Below, piece by piece: positions 24,771 to 36,816 of a stretch of DNA of 64,000 bases. The stretch's first letter is position 1; every line of letters begins with the position of its first letter. The notes beneath the pieces are model-generated. The model was given only the letters and a program-made list of their open reading frames with translations, had not been told where the DNA came from and made no database searches. Source of the stretch: Epiperipatus broadwayi (taxonomy: Eukaryota > Onychophora > Udeonychophora > Euonychophora > Peripatidae); contig JAQFVV010006311.1 of the NCBI GenBank assembly GCA_028023455.1, forward strand, positions 1,908,147-1,972,146, given 5' to 3'. The position numbers and the translations under genes are program-made.

Positions 24771-25849
24771 TGCTGAAAACTAAATAACACAGAATATTAA
24801 CTATCAGCTTTTATATTTTATTATTGTATTTAATATAAGATACTTATTCATCATTATATTAATCTTCTATTTAATATTGAGTGTCCATTTTTTATTATAT
24901 TTAAAATTAATTTCATTCACTTATTTTTTTTCTTACTCTAATTAAGTCATTTTATGTGAATTTTTGGAGTATATCTATGACTCACTATTTTACTCAATTC
25001 CAATAATAATAATTTATTTTTTCCCCACAAAGGAACAAAACATAATAAAGTTACAAATCAATTGTAGATAAATGTCTCTCATTTAACTAAGGTCATTCAA
25101 TTTCGAAGTCATAAAAACCTTTGCAATTTTCTTAAAGAAATAAATGGATATAAACATCTCTGCATACTTAATGTGAATGTGAATATTTAAATTGAACTTT
25201 GTTTTTAATTTAATTCTTATAGCATGGTTTTAAAAATTTCAAAATAATCTTTCAATTTGAGAAGTCAAATTATAAATGAAATCTACAATTTTCTTTTGTA
25301 CAAGACTTTCAAATGTATGAGGAATTGATAACAATGTAGAATAAGTAGGCAGTAAATTTAATTAGACAAACAATATATTTATTTTATAAGATTAAACTAT
25401 TATTTTCTTTCTTTAAATTTTGTAATACATACTTATTTCACATAGTTATCCTTGTAGTTTTAATTTTATGTGTTTTGATATTGAAAATACTATAATTCTA
25501 TTCCTCTTTTGTAATATAAAAGTTTTATTTTTTTCTTTGAAGTTGAATACAATATAAAAATTGAAATTTTAAAATTGTAAACATCAAAAAAATATAATAT
25601 ACTCAATTAATAAATTTATCTAATAGGATAGTAAAATGATAATACAGTGTCCTTTCATTTTTAATTCTCAGTTTGATTTTTTTTAAATAAATAGTTTAAC
25701 ATATTTTAATATTTATTAAGTAATATAAATAATATACTTTTTTTTTTTAATACAAAGCAATTAATATTACTTTTTTCAGCCAGACAAAACTTACATTCCC
25801 ATTCAAGGTTTTTTATTATTTCATTCTTACAAAATCATTAAGACATCAC
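24771..25849. other. intron stretch, nothing recognised
   Basis: A+T-rich sequence with T-runs; no open frame or repeat identified. Confidence 0.5.
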
Positions 25850-26220
25850 ATGACTAACAAAACATCTCATGATTTTAGCTTGCACATTGTTATTCATTAA
25901 AAAATTCTTCTGTTCTCATTTCTTTTATGACATCTAGTATAAGCTTTAGTAATTAATAGATGCCAGATAGTAATGCTTAAATTCTTATTCAGTGCTCTCC
26001 TATCCAAATATCCCCAAACTAGTTTCTAGCTTATAGCTTTTAACAATGAAGAGCTTTTTTGGATTTTTTTGAACACTCAGAATATCAAAAAAAGTTTCTC
26101 ACTAAAGTCATAAGCTAGAAACTAGTTTGGGGATAATTGGATAGGTTAGTATTGAATAAGGATTTATTAAACACTACTATCTGTCATTGATTGATTTCTA
26201 AGTGGCATAGAAGTAGTGAG
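25850..26220. mobile_element. palindromic element, copy 5
   Basis: Arms meet near 26070: CCCCAAACTAGTTTCTAGCTTA in the left arm is mirrored by TAAGCTAGAAACTAGTTTGG in the right. Each arm keeps the stem II, GAAAC and stem III part of the hammerhead motif (GCTAGAAACTAGT) but the CTGATGA core has decayed to TTGTTAA or CACTAAA. The shorter spacer and shared left-arm sequence group it with the copy at 15390-15790. Confidence 0.6.
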
Positions 26221-26671
26221 AATAAAAGAATTTGAAAATCATTTCATTGTTGTTGAAAATATTGATAAATTTATGTTAATCAAAAGAAGAAAAAGTTAAG
26301 ATAAATAAAATAAAATCATAAGATTATTATTAATATTTTCTATTTATAAAATTTTATTAGATTCTTATTTCTTTAACACAAAATAATATTAGTAAAATTT
26401 GACAGCATAAAAAAAAATTAACACATTATTTTAATATGCGTATACATGAATTAAAATTGATTACATGATTATAATTTTTATGCTTTTTTTAGACCAATGT
26501 TCAGTGTTTTTCTTTTTTAATGAAATATATTAATGTATTGTTTAAATAAAACAACAAAAAGTGTTATTAATTAACTTGAGTTTAATTTTTTATAAAAATC
26601 CCAATGGGTAAATGTCTGCTATACAATATATATAATTTATATAAATAGCATTTTAATATTTTTTTCCTCAG

Positions 26672-26821
26672 GACAGTTCAAGCAATCAAGAACACAAGAA
26701 TCGTAAATTGGTTTATTCCACCATTTGTCTTATCATAATTGTTTTTCAAGCATCATTATTAGTTCATCCTTGTACAAAATGGTATGTGGGTTGCTTGTTA
26801 GATATCCAGAAGAAACTTAAG
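26672..26821 (+). CDS. CPLANE1: CPLANE1 internal exon (d)
   Basis: A 150-bp, phase-0 exon between a strong TTTTTTCCTCAG acceptor and a GTAATA donor; exactly 50 codons. The peptide starts DSSSNQEHKNRK and continues with a hydrophobic helical stretch (STICLIIIVFQASLLVHP), ending LLDIQKKLK. The hydrophobic stretch is more likely part of the protein's helical-repeat core than a membrane span, since its counterpart in CPLANE1 is soluble; that is inference. It lies only 365 bp from the next exon. Confidence 0.82.
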
Positions 26822-27186
26822 GTAATACGTTATATATATATATCTTTTATTTTTGAATTCAAAAGTACATTTTTCTTTTAATCTGTTCCTTTTATTTATT
26901 GATTCAGTTATTAATATTTATATTTTAATACTTGAATTTTCATTTGGTTTTTACTATTTTTTCATGTAAGTATAATTGTAAAAGTGAAAATAGATTATTT
27001 ATTTATTTATCCCCCACAATAATGAATGTATTATTTTCTTAGAATGTATTCATTATGAGTTTGCTCACAGATTGTAGCAACTCAGATCCATATTATATTA
27101 AATGTCTATCAAATAAATAATATAAAACATTATACTTTTTCTTACATATGAATTAATGTAAAGTACATTCAAATTTTAATTTACAG
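26822..27186. other. short intron, 365 bp
   Basis: GTAATA donor to AATTTACAG acceptor. A+T-rich, with a TA repeat right after the donor. The only short intron in the window and free of recognisable mobile elements. Confidence 0.8.
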
Positions 27187-27387
27187 AAAAGCAAGTCTGA
27201 CATTGCTCACATATTAGGATCATTAGATTCCACAATTGGCCTTGAAGCATCTTATGTTATAACTGATAGTTTGGAAGGCAAAAATATACTTTATTTGTTC
27301 CGAGATTTTTGCAGTCTTCTCTGGTTACTTCATGTTCGGGATTCTTTGTCATTGAATCTTCAGAAATATAATAATTCAATAAATCTT
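27187..27387 (+). CDS. CPLANE1: CPLANE1 internal exon (e)
   Basis: A 201-bp phase-0 exon (67 codons) from an AATTTACAG acceptor to a GTAAGTG donor. The peptide includes FRDFCSLLWLLHVRDSLSL followed by QKYNNS. The FRxLCxLxWxLHVRDxLS pattern is one I recall from vertebrate CPLANE1 and is the other strong anchor for identity. It splices in phase across a 23.8-kb, transposon-filled intron to the exon at 51209, where the vertebrate protein likewise continues toward a WAxxxLxFSxxxN segment. Confidence 0.88.
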
Positions 27388-28606
27388 GTAAGTGTTTTTG
27401 CTAATTTCATATTGCTTTATTTTTTTGTTAAAGAAGTTCAAAATTATTATTTTCTTGAGATATTTTATAGAAAATTAATATAATAAAAGGTATATCATCA
27501 TTTGATTTTTTTGTAAAGGTTAAAAAAAAAAGTATATAAAACTATTTATAGGTAAAATATATTATAAGCTTTATGGAAAATATCAATATACTATTAAAGA
27601 TAAAATATGAACTACTGTCTTTCTTTTAAAATGTAGTAAGAAATCATTGTAAATTTTAATTTATAAAATTATTGATAAATAATTACTACTTACCATGAAA
27701 TAATAGCATATAACAATGTGCTTTAAAGTAAAAAAATATTTAAGTATTACTATAATTTGGACATGCTTGGATTGATTTCAGTTAAGGCAATTCCAGAACT
27801 CAAACTCCTTACTAATATAATTTTGATCATCTGTGAATCTATGTGGACAAACTTAAATTTATTAAGTTGTGGGTTAATATTTTATATCAGCATTAGTTTT
27901 ACTCCATGTTAGTAAAAGATACAAATATGTAATCAGAATCATGATAATAATTATAATGTGGTTAATAACTATCTTAGTTAAAATACATTTTGCAAGGCTA
28001 CATTTCTCTCAGTCATTATTTTAACTTTAATAACTTATGCATTTAATATCAAGATATAAAACTTATTAATGAAACCAATTAGTAATAGTTACAATCTGAA
28101 AAAAAAAAAAAAAAACATGTTGAACAATGACTTTTGGACCTTTTGCAGTCTATTTTAAAAGTAAAATTCTATTAGGAAAAGGTTAATATAGTTTAATTTT
28201 ATATAACTTTTATTTTATCTTCAATTGATTTTTATTCTTGGAATTACAATTTGATATGAAGAAAGATTACACATTTTTTAAATAAAATAACTGGTTTAAA
28301 TCTCATCAATAGTGAAATGTTCATTAGTTTCTAAATTTTTTTGTTGGTAATGCATTATAACAGGATCATATAAGACTATTAAAAAATCATAATTTAAATT
28401 AGAGAAAGAAGATAATAAATATTTAATAACTATATTTACAAATTCTATGAATTTTAATATTTAAACCCAACATAAACACCATTTTGCAGCAATTTTCTTG
28501 ATCTATCTGTTTTAGTTAGTGGCCTCAAGTCTCCCTTTTTGGGATTTTTACGTTTTGGAAATTTTTTTTTTTAGAAATAGATACATATATATTTTTATAT
28601 GTCAAA
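27388..28606. other. intron stretch, nothing recognised
   Basis: Start of the 23.8-kb intron; A+T-rich with an A-run near 28099. No repeats or open frames recognised. Confidence 0.5.
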
Positions 28607-28677
28607 GTGTTGACCAGGAAGTGAACCTGGGCCGGCTGCTTGGAAGGCAGCTATGCTAACCGCTAGGCCACTAACAC
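28607..28677 (-). tRNA. tRNA-Gly(UCC)-like gene or pseudogene
   Basis: 71 nt on the minus strand with a glycine tRNA layout: acceptor GTGTTAG against TCAACAC (one A.C mismatch, one G.T), an anticodon arm GCTGC-CTTCCAA-GCAGC with perfect pairing and anticodon TCC, and a perfect CCAGG/CCTGG T stem. The T loop is TTCACTT, so the conserved A58 is C, which also damages the B box of the internal promoter. The acceptor mismatch and B-box change suggest a pseudogene or a SINE-related copy rather than an active gene. No intron. Confidence 0.6.
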
Positions 28678-28781
28678 TTGACAAGTAGTTATTTTTTCTA
28701 GCAGAATTATTCATTTTATTCTCTAGATAAAAATTGATATTATGTGTACTAGATGTCTAATTTCATTATCTGAAAGAAATA

Positions 28782-29268
28782 ATCAATTATTTGAAAAAAA
28801 TCTATGTTGAATCCTAATGCAATATTTTATTATAGCTTACTGATAGTATTAATTCTATTTCATAAAATTTTATAAATGTATCTTAGTAATATTTAATAAT
28901 AAAACTATGAATAAATTTGAAGTATAGATAAATAGATTGCTAATATTTCCCCAATTTGAATTGGTTATGAATAAGTGGGATTTTAGTTAATCATCAGTTA
29001 TTTGAAAAAAACTAATCTTGAACCCCAATCCAGTATTTTATTAATGTTGCTAGTTGTAGAAGTCTTATGGCTAACTGATAATATTAATTCTATTTCATAA
29101 AATTTTATAAATATAACTTAGTAATATTTAATAATAAACTATGAACAACCATCAAAACATCATGTGATATGGAGAGTTTGCTACTGTTATTGACTATGAA
29201 CAAATTTGATGTATAAGTAAATAGATTTCTAACATTTCATAAAGTGGGGTTTCAGTTAAAAAATTTGC
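28782..29268 (+). repeat. local direct duplication with an insertion in one copy
   Basis: Two adjacent diverged copies, about 28782-28994 and 28995-29268, share the ATTTGAAAAAAA start, TTAATTCTATTTCATAAAATT, and the ACTATGAA..AAATTTG segment. The second copy carries a 44-bp insertion in that last segment. Not coding. Confidence 0.7.
29149..29192. mobile_element. 44-bp remnant of the palindromic family with target-site duplication
   Basis: Flanked by a perfect 11-bp repeat ACTATGAACAA (29138-29148 and 29193-29203). The insert joins AAAACATCATGTGAT, like the family's left terminus (5261), to TATGGAGAGTTTGCTAC, the complement of the sequence just inside it. The upstream duplicate of the locus (near 28903) lacks the insert and has a single copy of the target. 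Confidence 0.65.
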
Positions 29269-30408
29269 TTTCAATATAGAGTTTTCTAAGACTAAATTTC
29301 ATAATTATTTAATTAATGACATTCTTTATTTTGTAAATAAAGTCATTAAGAAATAATGATTTGATTTTTTACATGATATCTTCTATAAAAATTTTTTTTG
29401 TTAACTAAAAATAAGGTATCACATCAAAATTTTTAATCAAAATATAAACAATTATTTCAAAGACAATTTCTGATGGGGGGGGGGGATTTGTATTCTAAAT
29501 CAATTCTGTTATAAAGCTTTTTCATCTTCAAGGAATCCAAAAGTTAATGATTACATGTTAAACATTTTGAAATGAAATTAAATATATAAACTATTATTTA
29601 AGAATCATGAAATATTCTGCTAAAGAAATGTAGATAAGCTAAATTCTAATAGTTCTCATATCTAGCATTAATAAAGCTTTTCAACATCAAATTATTTTGG
29701 CTCATCAACTTTTCTTATAATTTATGATAATAATATTAATTCTTCTGGCTTACATTTTTTGTTTTTTTCTTGGTTTATGATATTCAACATGGTGGTTTCA
29801 AACACTCTTATCCAGATTATTATGTTAACTAAAAACTGCTCAATAAAATTGATTCTAATATAACAGTAAATGTGGATCTTTTTTGCATTAACAGTACATA
29901 TCATATATCTAAATATTTAGAATCTGTGATGTAGAATATTTTATTTATTTTTCTATCTGCATTCACATATAAACAATTTATGAATATACTAAACAAAATT
30001 ACTACAATATTAGCAATCAAAGATTTTTTTTTCTTTTCGATATTAATTTCAGTATTTTCTCTTGTGCATGAAAATTTACTTGAAAATTCAGCTAATAAAT
30101 TTTTAAATAATTTTTTATACTGAATGAATATGACATTGTCACAGTTGAAGATCGTTAAATAAGTCAGTTCTTTTTTTAAATTATATTTTGAGCCCCAAGA
30201 ATAGGATATTAATAATTTGTATTATCAAATTGTGTTTGCTAAAAAAATAGGTAAAATATTGATTATAATTGTAAGATAAAATTCTTGACTAAAATTTTCT
30301 TCATGTAAGTTATAAGATGAGCCGATGAGCTGCCAAGAAAAAAAAAAGTTATTCTTTATTCAAATTTCAGAGATTTTCTCATTTCTTTCTATATGCCAGA
30401 ATATATAT
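29269..30408. other. intron stretch with a poly-G run
   Basis: A+T-rich sequence with an 11-base G run at 29475-29485. A T- and A-rich segment with a TA microsatellite (30401-30412) forms the insertion site of the LTR element. Nothing else recognised. Confidence 0.5.
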
Positions 30409-30451
30409 ATATTGTAACGGAGAAAGATCTTTGAGATTCGCATATATATAT

Positions 30452-31666
30452 ATATTTTTGTGTGCAGAAAAAAGAGAAGATATGGAAGTCATGTTGAGGA
30501 CATGTGCAAGGGTGGGTAAAGAGATGGGGATTAAATTTAGTGAAGAAAAATCAAATATAATGATGGTTAATACTGAGGAAAGAGAAGATGTAGAATTTTT
30601 ATTGGGAGATATTAAGTTAAGTGTGGTGAATAGATATAGTTATTTGGGAATTATTTTAAGTAATCAGAAAAATTATTTGGATGAATGGGAGAAAAAATTG
30701 ATAAATGAAGCAAAGAAAAGAAAGGGATTGATAAAGAAATTAACAGTATTTTCATATAATAAATATGATGTAGCTAGAATTATATGGAAAGGAGTTGCAG
30801 TAGCAGGGTTAACATATGGTAATGATGCATTATATGTTAGTAAAAAGATATTAGATTATTTAGAAAAAGCTCAAAGGGAAGTAGGAAGACATGCATTGGA
30901 TGCAGAAGTATGGACAGCAAGGGAGGCAATTCAAGGAGAAATGGGATGGTCAAGTTTTCATATGAGAGATGCAAAAAGTAAAATGAAAATGTTTGGTAGA
31001 TTGCAGTTTATGGATAATAAAAGAATAGCTAAAATAGTATTTAATTGGGTTATGAGTAAAGGGCAGGTAACAAGATGGGTGAGAAAGGTAATGCAGTATG
31101 CAAAAGATTTGGATAAAGAATTTATATCAGTATATTTGTACAAAAGATGGGATGATTGTGTTAAGAGGATTATTGAGTGTTATAGTAGTAAGGAATGGGA
31201 TAAAAGAATAAATTTATTAATAAAGACTAGGGAGTTAGAGAGATAGAGAAATAGTATGGAGAGTAAAAAGAGTTTAAATATATATAGAAATAAACAGAAT
31301 ATTAGGTGTGAGTTAATATATGATAATAGTAAGGAAAGTAGTTTATTGTTTAAGGCTCGAACGGGATCTTTAGCTACAAAAGAATATACATGTAAATGGA
31401 AAAATATGGGTGATTTATTTTGTAAATTATGTAAGGAAGGAATTGAAAATATTAGGCATTTGTTAATTGAATGTAAATGTTTGAAAACTGAAAGGGTACA
31501 TATAATGAAGTTGTGGAAAAATAAATATGAAAAGAGTGATTATACAGAAAGTGAATTATTGGTTTTTTTGCTGGGTTTGGGAAAAGACAAGGGGGATTTA
31601 GATATAAAGGTTATAGAGTTGACAAAAATTATGTTGTGGAAATGGGATAAAGCAGATTATGGGTAA
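30452..31666 (+). pseudogene. LINE-B reverse transcriptase C-terminal part, one nonsense codon
   Basis: One continuous frame of about 400 codons broken only by a TAG at 31244-31246, where sister copies have TGG in the ELERW motif. The order is: the end of the RT palm (EDMEVML, GIKFSEEKS), the YLGIILSN thumb-side motif, a KAQREVGRHALDAEVW segment, a KMKMFGRLQFMD segment, YLYKRWDDCVKRI, and a zinc-finger-like CKLCKEGIENIRHLLIEC (C-x2-C-x7-H-x4-C) near 31420-31475. The role is target-primed reverse transcription of LINE RNA in the nucleus. Missing N-terminal RT and any endonuclease make it inactive. Confidence 0.8.
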
Positions 31667-31777
31667 ATTTAGAGTGGGGAATGTAAAAGAAAGTGGCTAA
31701 CAGGTTTATCTGGGCATAATTGCTGAGATATTCTTGACGTCGATTAAGGAGAAGCCATAATACATCACATCACATCA
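30452..31777 (+). mobile_element. LINE-B non-LTR retrotransposon, copy B4
   Basis: 5'-truncated within the reverse transcriptase just at the catalytic box and ending with GCCATAATACATCACATCACATCAC, the family's repeat tail. It is the best preserved LINE-B copy. It sits in the left LTR of the LARD-like element and so is younger than it. No target-site duplication is visible; instead about 36 bp of LTR are missing at the insertion point. Confidence 0.85.
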
Positions 31778-33831
31778 CTAGACATTTATTTTAGGGTGGA
31801 CAGGATATGCTAATCAAAAGGGCACCGAACTACACTCAGGGAGGAACAAGATATCTTAAATAAAGCACAAAGACAAACGTCAGCCAAAGTAAGTTTAAAC
31901 AATTTATTAATTTTATTAAAAGTTGTGCAATAGAGTGAAGACATCTAGCCACGAATATAAAAGTAACTTATGTTAACATACGCATATTTACCAGAGAGTG
32001 CACAAGAGTACGACAAACATGAAGACATAAAACATTTTGGCAGCAAAATTATCTCACTTAAAATATAAGAAATGGTTAGGAAAATATCTTCCTGCTGGCC
32101 AGTTGTAAAATTACAAAAACAAACAACAACCCTAGCTTCCTGAATCAGGGATAATAAAACAGTTACTATCCCGCCGGAAATCGATGTAACCAGCGCGGAC
32201 GTCCGAGCAGTAATATTCTAATTACTGTCGTTAAAATGCCGCAGGACTGCTGCGCGTAATACTACATTCAAAGTAAACGTGGTCGATCTCACCTACAAGA
32301 CAGCAACAGATATTTGATTACGATCTTACGTAATCCAGAAAGAAATAGACTATTTTCAGACAACCCGAAGAAATAACTTGACAAATAGCCAGCAAAAAGA
32401 CTTTGTTGTTTGCACAAACAGCACAAACGAAACATGTTTAAAGATTCTTTATTGTACAACTAAGGGCAGGTAAATAAATAAAGATTATGAAAACTGCCAA
32501 TGTGTTTTGTAATAGTTAACGAAATAATCAGGTATATATTAAACACATAAAATACAATCACCTTATGCACCCCCTGATAAACGAAAATTGCAAACAAACT
32601 TGGAATCTTAAAACTAAGATTCCAAGACACACTTTAAATACTAGAAAAGAGTACATACAGATAATAAATAATTAAAAAAAAAACAATACCATTTTAAAAC
32701 ATATTTATCATTAGATTGAGCGGAGATTTAATTAAACGCAATTTATTTACCCTGGCTAGAATAGGAAAAAGTTTAGCTTACGGTAAGGCAGAGTTCTAGT
32801 GATTTAGTGACGAGGGCGCACTTTTGATAATAGTTCATCTTTCAGATCCTTTGACAGCGGCAAGGTAGAGGCAGTGTTTATTTTAGAGGCTCATGGCATG
32901 ACTGAAGGAGAGCTGGTAGGTGTGGGTCCGTCCTTTGTTTAAATTAGCAAGACATTCTAATGATGGCAAAACCCATAGCGGTAGATTTTGACATCTTGCA
33001 CAGCAATGAAGTTTGTCAATAATTATTTAAGTTTTTAGCAGGCAATTAAATGTCTGAACAGCTACTCACAATGATATCTCTTTGCAGGACATAATCCAAG
33101 TGTGTATCTAACAATGAATCGCTTCTCTCTCCAAAAATTGGCAGGCTATCCTTGCCTTGCTACATTTCCCACGCAAAACTTTCATTAGTGTCCATTCTAT
33201 ATTCCAGGCAGGGCAAATATTAATTTCTCGCTCAATCTAATTTAAGACTTCCAACCAGGGATAATTGAAACAAAAACGACAAATACAAAACTAAATCTCC
33301 GCTTTTTTTTTTTTTAGAATTAACTTTAAAAATAATTACAATAAAAGCAACAGGAATATATAATTAACAAGCTTGCCTGTTTTTAATCAAATTGATTAAA
33401 ACAGACGGTGAAAGTAAACTATTTTACAATCAATTTTATAAACATTAAATAATCTATTTTAAAATATAAATGCGTATGTGTTTTAAATAATAATAAAAAA
33501 TTGAGCATTAGACATTTAATGAAAATGAAGTTGTTTTCCCTTTTTAATTTTAGTAACAAAACAATTGAATCGGAAATCAATCCGGCTCAACTGCCTCAAC
33601 ACGTGATCAAAAAAAAAAAACATTCCTGCAACTTTTTTTCCTTTTTTCTTTTTTTTTTTTAAACTAAAAACATTTCAAAAACTACCCCTAGGAATTTGGC
33701 TGAATGCATTCATGAAAAACCAAAACAATATTTCATTTCTTACATTTATCCATTCTCATAAATCATTAACAAATTTTTTTTTGTGTGTGTGTGTTTTAAA
33801 ACAATCCGTCCAATTGCTAAAAGCCGAACCT

Positions 33832-34188
33832 TTAACTTTTGTCCGGCGGTTCTTTTACTCTTTTTATTAATTTTCTGAAATAAGTTCCTTTCCCTCTCTT
33901 ATATTTTACCTGCCTAGAATTTATGATTTTGTCTCTTTCCCGTTCTGTTTTGCTTTTTAGCGTATATACCTGAATCTTTTTCTTAACGAAACTTCCCAAT
34001 TCTTCGTCTTTTCCTACTTTATTTTTAGTCATATCAACACTAGTAAATGGCAACACTTGTTGAAGGCTTTCAAGATGCGCAGCTGGACTTTCCCAATTAT
34101 CTGCCCTGAAAACTTTTATCTGGATCAATCTTGTACCTTTAAGTTTACTTTGCCTATTTTCAACTTCCTTATAAATTTGCCCTCCCAT
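33832..34188 (-). CDS. unidentified ORF in the LARD-like element
   Basis: An open frame of 118 codons in the internal region, in the element's own orientation. It is basic and lysine-rich, especially in the second half (KSKTERERDKII, KYKRGKGTYFRKLIKR). I do not recognise the family. It could be a remnant of gag or of the end of pol, or a chance frame. No start context helps, and no related ORF is present elsewhere in the window. Confidence 0.3.
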   Translation of the reverse strand: MGGQIYKEVENRQSKLKGTRLIQIKVFRADNWESPAAHLESLQQVLPFTSVDMTKNKVGKDEELGSFVKKKIQVYTLKSKTERERDKIINSRQVKYKRGKGTYFRKLIKRVKEPPDKS

Positions 34189-34269
34189 CTCGGCACTCTT
34201 TAACAGCTCATTTATTTATATATATTTTTGCTTTTATTGTCAGTCTTAGAAAACAATGCCTCTTACTAT

Positions 34270-34745
34270 TTATTTAACACTAAGTTTGCCAATCAATCTA
34301 AAAGAAAAATGCTATTTAACTATTTATTTGTCACAAGAAAGAGACTTCCCAATATTCATTTTGCTATTTTAAAATAAAACTTTAGCTACGAAAGCAAACA
34401 CTGTTTACTGTTTATTAATTATTTCATATGAAAAGATGAACGAACTATTTTTATTTTCCAATATTTATTTTGCTATTTTAAAATAAAAATTTAACTACGA
34501 AAGCAAACGCTGTTTACTGTTTATTAATTATTTCATATGAAAAGACGAACGAACTATTTTTATCTTTTTTTTTTTTTAAATAATCTAAAAACGAATACGA
34601 CACTACTTTCTATTTATTAATTATTTGTCATATGAAAAAGACGAACTATATATATTTAACTCTTCAAAAAAATTAACTCCGACAGACTTTTTTAGAAAAT
34701 ACGCTATTTATTGTTTATTTATTTATGTCATATGAAAAAGGCGAA
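34270..34745. repeat. imperfect minisatellite in the LARD interior
   Basis: About four to five units of roughly 110-130 bp, each containing TGTTTATTAATTATTTCATA or a variant, then TGAAAA(G)ACGAA. Units become more divergent toward 34745. It makes up a third of the element's internal region. Confidence 0.7.
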
Positions 34746-34886
34746 ACCCCGTTCTACCCAACTGCTCCAACAATACATGCAATAATTAACAAAAATCAAA
34801 CCTCTACTGACTAGATCTTGCCACTTACACCTGAAATCTTTCTCAACCGTCTAAACAAAATCTCACATGGGTTTGAAAACTCGGGG

Positions 34887-34904
34887 GCCCCATGTTGGCC
34901 GCCA
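34887..34904 (-). promoter_or_regulatory. primer-binding site candidate
   Basis: On the minus strand TGGCGGCCAACATGGGGC lies 14 nt inside the 5' LTR (minus-strand sense). Beginning with TGG, complementary to a tRNA CCA end, and of 18 nt, it has the form of a tRNA primer-binding site. I cannot name the tRNA with confidence. Confidence 0.6.
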
Positions 34905-34918
34905 AAAATTACTATATA

Positions 34919-36816
34919 TGTAACAGGAGAAAGATCTTTGAGATTCGCATATACTGACCCTGGGGGCACCACTAGTCTGAAAAAAGGAACTAGACATTTA
35001 CTTTAGGGTGGACAGGATATGCGAATCAAAACGCCACCGCACTACACTTAGGGAGGAACAAGATATCTTAAATATTATTTAGACAGTTGAGAAATCAAAG
35101 CACAAAGACAAACATCAGCCAAAGTAAGTTTAAACAATTTATTAATTTTATTAAAAGTTGTGCAATAGAGTGAAGACATATAGCCCTGAATATAAAAGTG
35201 ACTTATGTTAACATACGCATATTTACCAGAGAGTGTACAAGAGTACGACAAACATGAAGGCATAAAGCATTTTGGCAGCAAAATTATCTCACTTAAAATA
35301 TAAGAAATGGTTAGGAAAATATCTTCCTGCTGGCCACTTGTAAAATTACAAAAACAAACAACAACCCTAGCTTCCTGAATCAGGGATAATAAAACAGTTA
35401 CTGTCCCGCTGGAAATCGACGTAACCAGCGTGGACGTCCGAGCAGTAATATTCTAATTACTGTCATTAAAACGCCGCAGGACTGCTGCGCGTAATACTAC
35501 ATTCAAAGTAAACGTGGTTGATCTCACCTACAAGACAGCAACAGATATTTGATTACGATCTTACGTAGTCCAAAAAGAAATAGACCATTTTCAGACAACC
35601 CGAAGAAATAACTTGACAAATTTCCAGCAAAAAGATTTTGTTGTTTGCACAAACAGCGCAAACGAAACATGTTTAAAGATTCTTTATTGTACAACTAAGG
35701 GCAGGTAAATAAATAAAGATTATGAAAACTGCCAATGTGTTTTGTAATAGTTAAGGAAATAATCAGGTATATATTAAACATATAAAATACAATCACCTTA
35801 TGCATCCCCTGATAAACGAAAATTGCAAACAAACTTGGAATCTTAAAACTAAGATTCCAAGACACACTTTAAATACTAGAAAAGAGTACATACAGATAAT
35901 AAATAATTAAAAAAAAACAATACCATTTTAAAACATATTTATCATTAGATTGAGCGGAGATTTAATTAAACGCAATTTATTTACCCTGGCTAGAATAGGA
36001 AAAAGTTTAGCTTACGGTAAGGCAGAGTCCTAGTGATTTAGTGACGAGTGCGCACTTTTGATAATAGTTCATCTTTCAGATCCTTTGACAGCGGCAAGGT
36101 AGAGGCAGTGTTTATTTTAGAGGCTCATGGCATGACTGAAGGAGAGCTGGTAGGCGTAGGTCCGTCCTTTGTTTAAATTAGCAAGACATTCTAATGATGG
36201 CAAAACCCATAGAGTTTGACATCTTGCACAGCAATGAAGTTTGTCAATAATTATTTGTTTTTAGCAGGCAATTAAACGTCCGAACAGCTACTCACAATGG
36301 TATCTCTTTGCAGGACATAATCCAAGTGTGTATCTAACAATGAATCTCTTCTCTCTCTAAAAATTGGCGGGCTATCCTTGCCTTGCTACTTTTCCCGCGC
36401 AAAACTTTCATTAGTGTCCATTCTATATTCCAGGCAGGGCAAATATTAATTTCCCGCTCAATCTAATTTAAGACTTCCAACCAGGGATAATTGAAACAAA
36501 AACGGCAAATACAAAACTAAATCTCCGCCTTTTTTTTTTTTTTAAAATTAACTTTAAAAATAATTACAATAAAAGCAACAGGAATATATAATTAGCAAGC
36601 TTGCCTGTTTTTAATCAAATTGATTAAAACAAACGGTGAAAGTAAATATTTTACAATCAATTTTATAAACATTAAATAATCTATTTTAAAATATAAATGC
36701 GTATGTGTTTTAAATAATAATAAAAAATTGAGCATAAGACATTTAATGAAAATGAAGTTGTTTTCCCTTTTTAATTTTAGTAATAAAACACTTGAATCGG
36801 AAATCAATCCGGCTCA
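34919..36816 (-). repeat. 5' LTR of the LARD-like element
   Basis: The uninterrupted 1898-bp LTR. It matches 31778-33589 nearly throughout, with point changes (many of CpG to TpG type) and a 20-odd-bp extra segment near 35075. TG...CA ends. It is followed directly by the ATAT target copy and the 5' end of RTE copy 2. Confidence 0.8.

Larger units (their letters stand above)
30413..33589 (-). repeat. 3' LTR, interrupted by LINE-B
   Basis: LTR sequence at 30413-30451 (TGTAACGGAGAAAGATCTTT...) and 31778-33589, split by LINE-B copy B4. Relative to the other LTR, about 36 bp are missing at the break. On the element's own strand this is the 3' LTR. It starts TGAGCC and ends TTACA when read on the minus strand. 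Confidence 0.8.

Noticed and set aside
26672-26821. Hydrophobic stretch in CPLANE1 exon d as a transmembrane segment
   Set aside because: The homologous region is not known to span a membrane, and the segment is flanked by family-like soluble helices.
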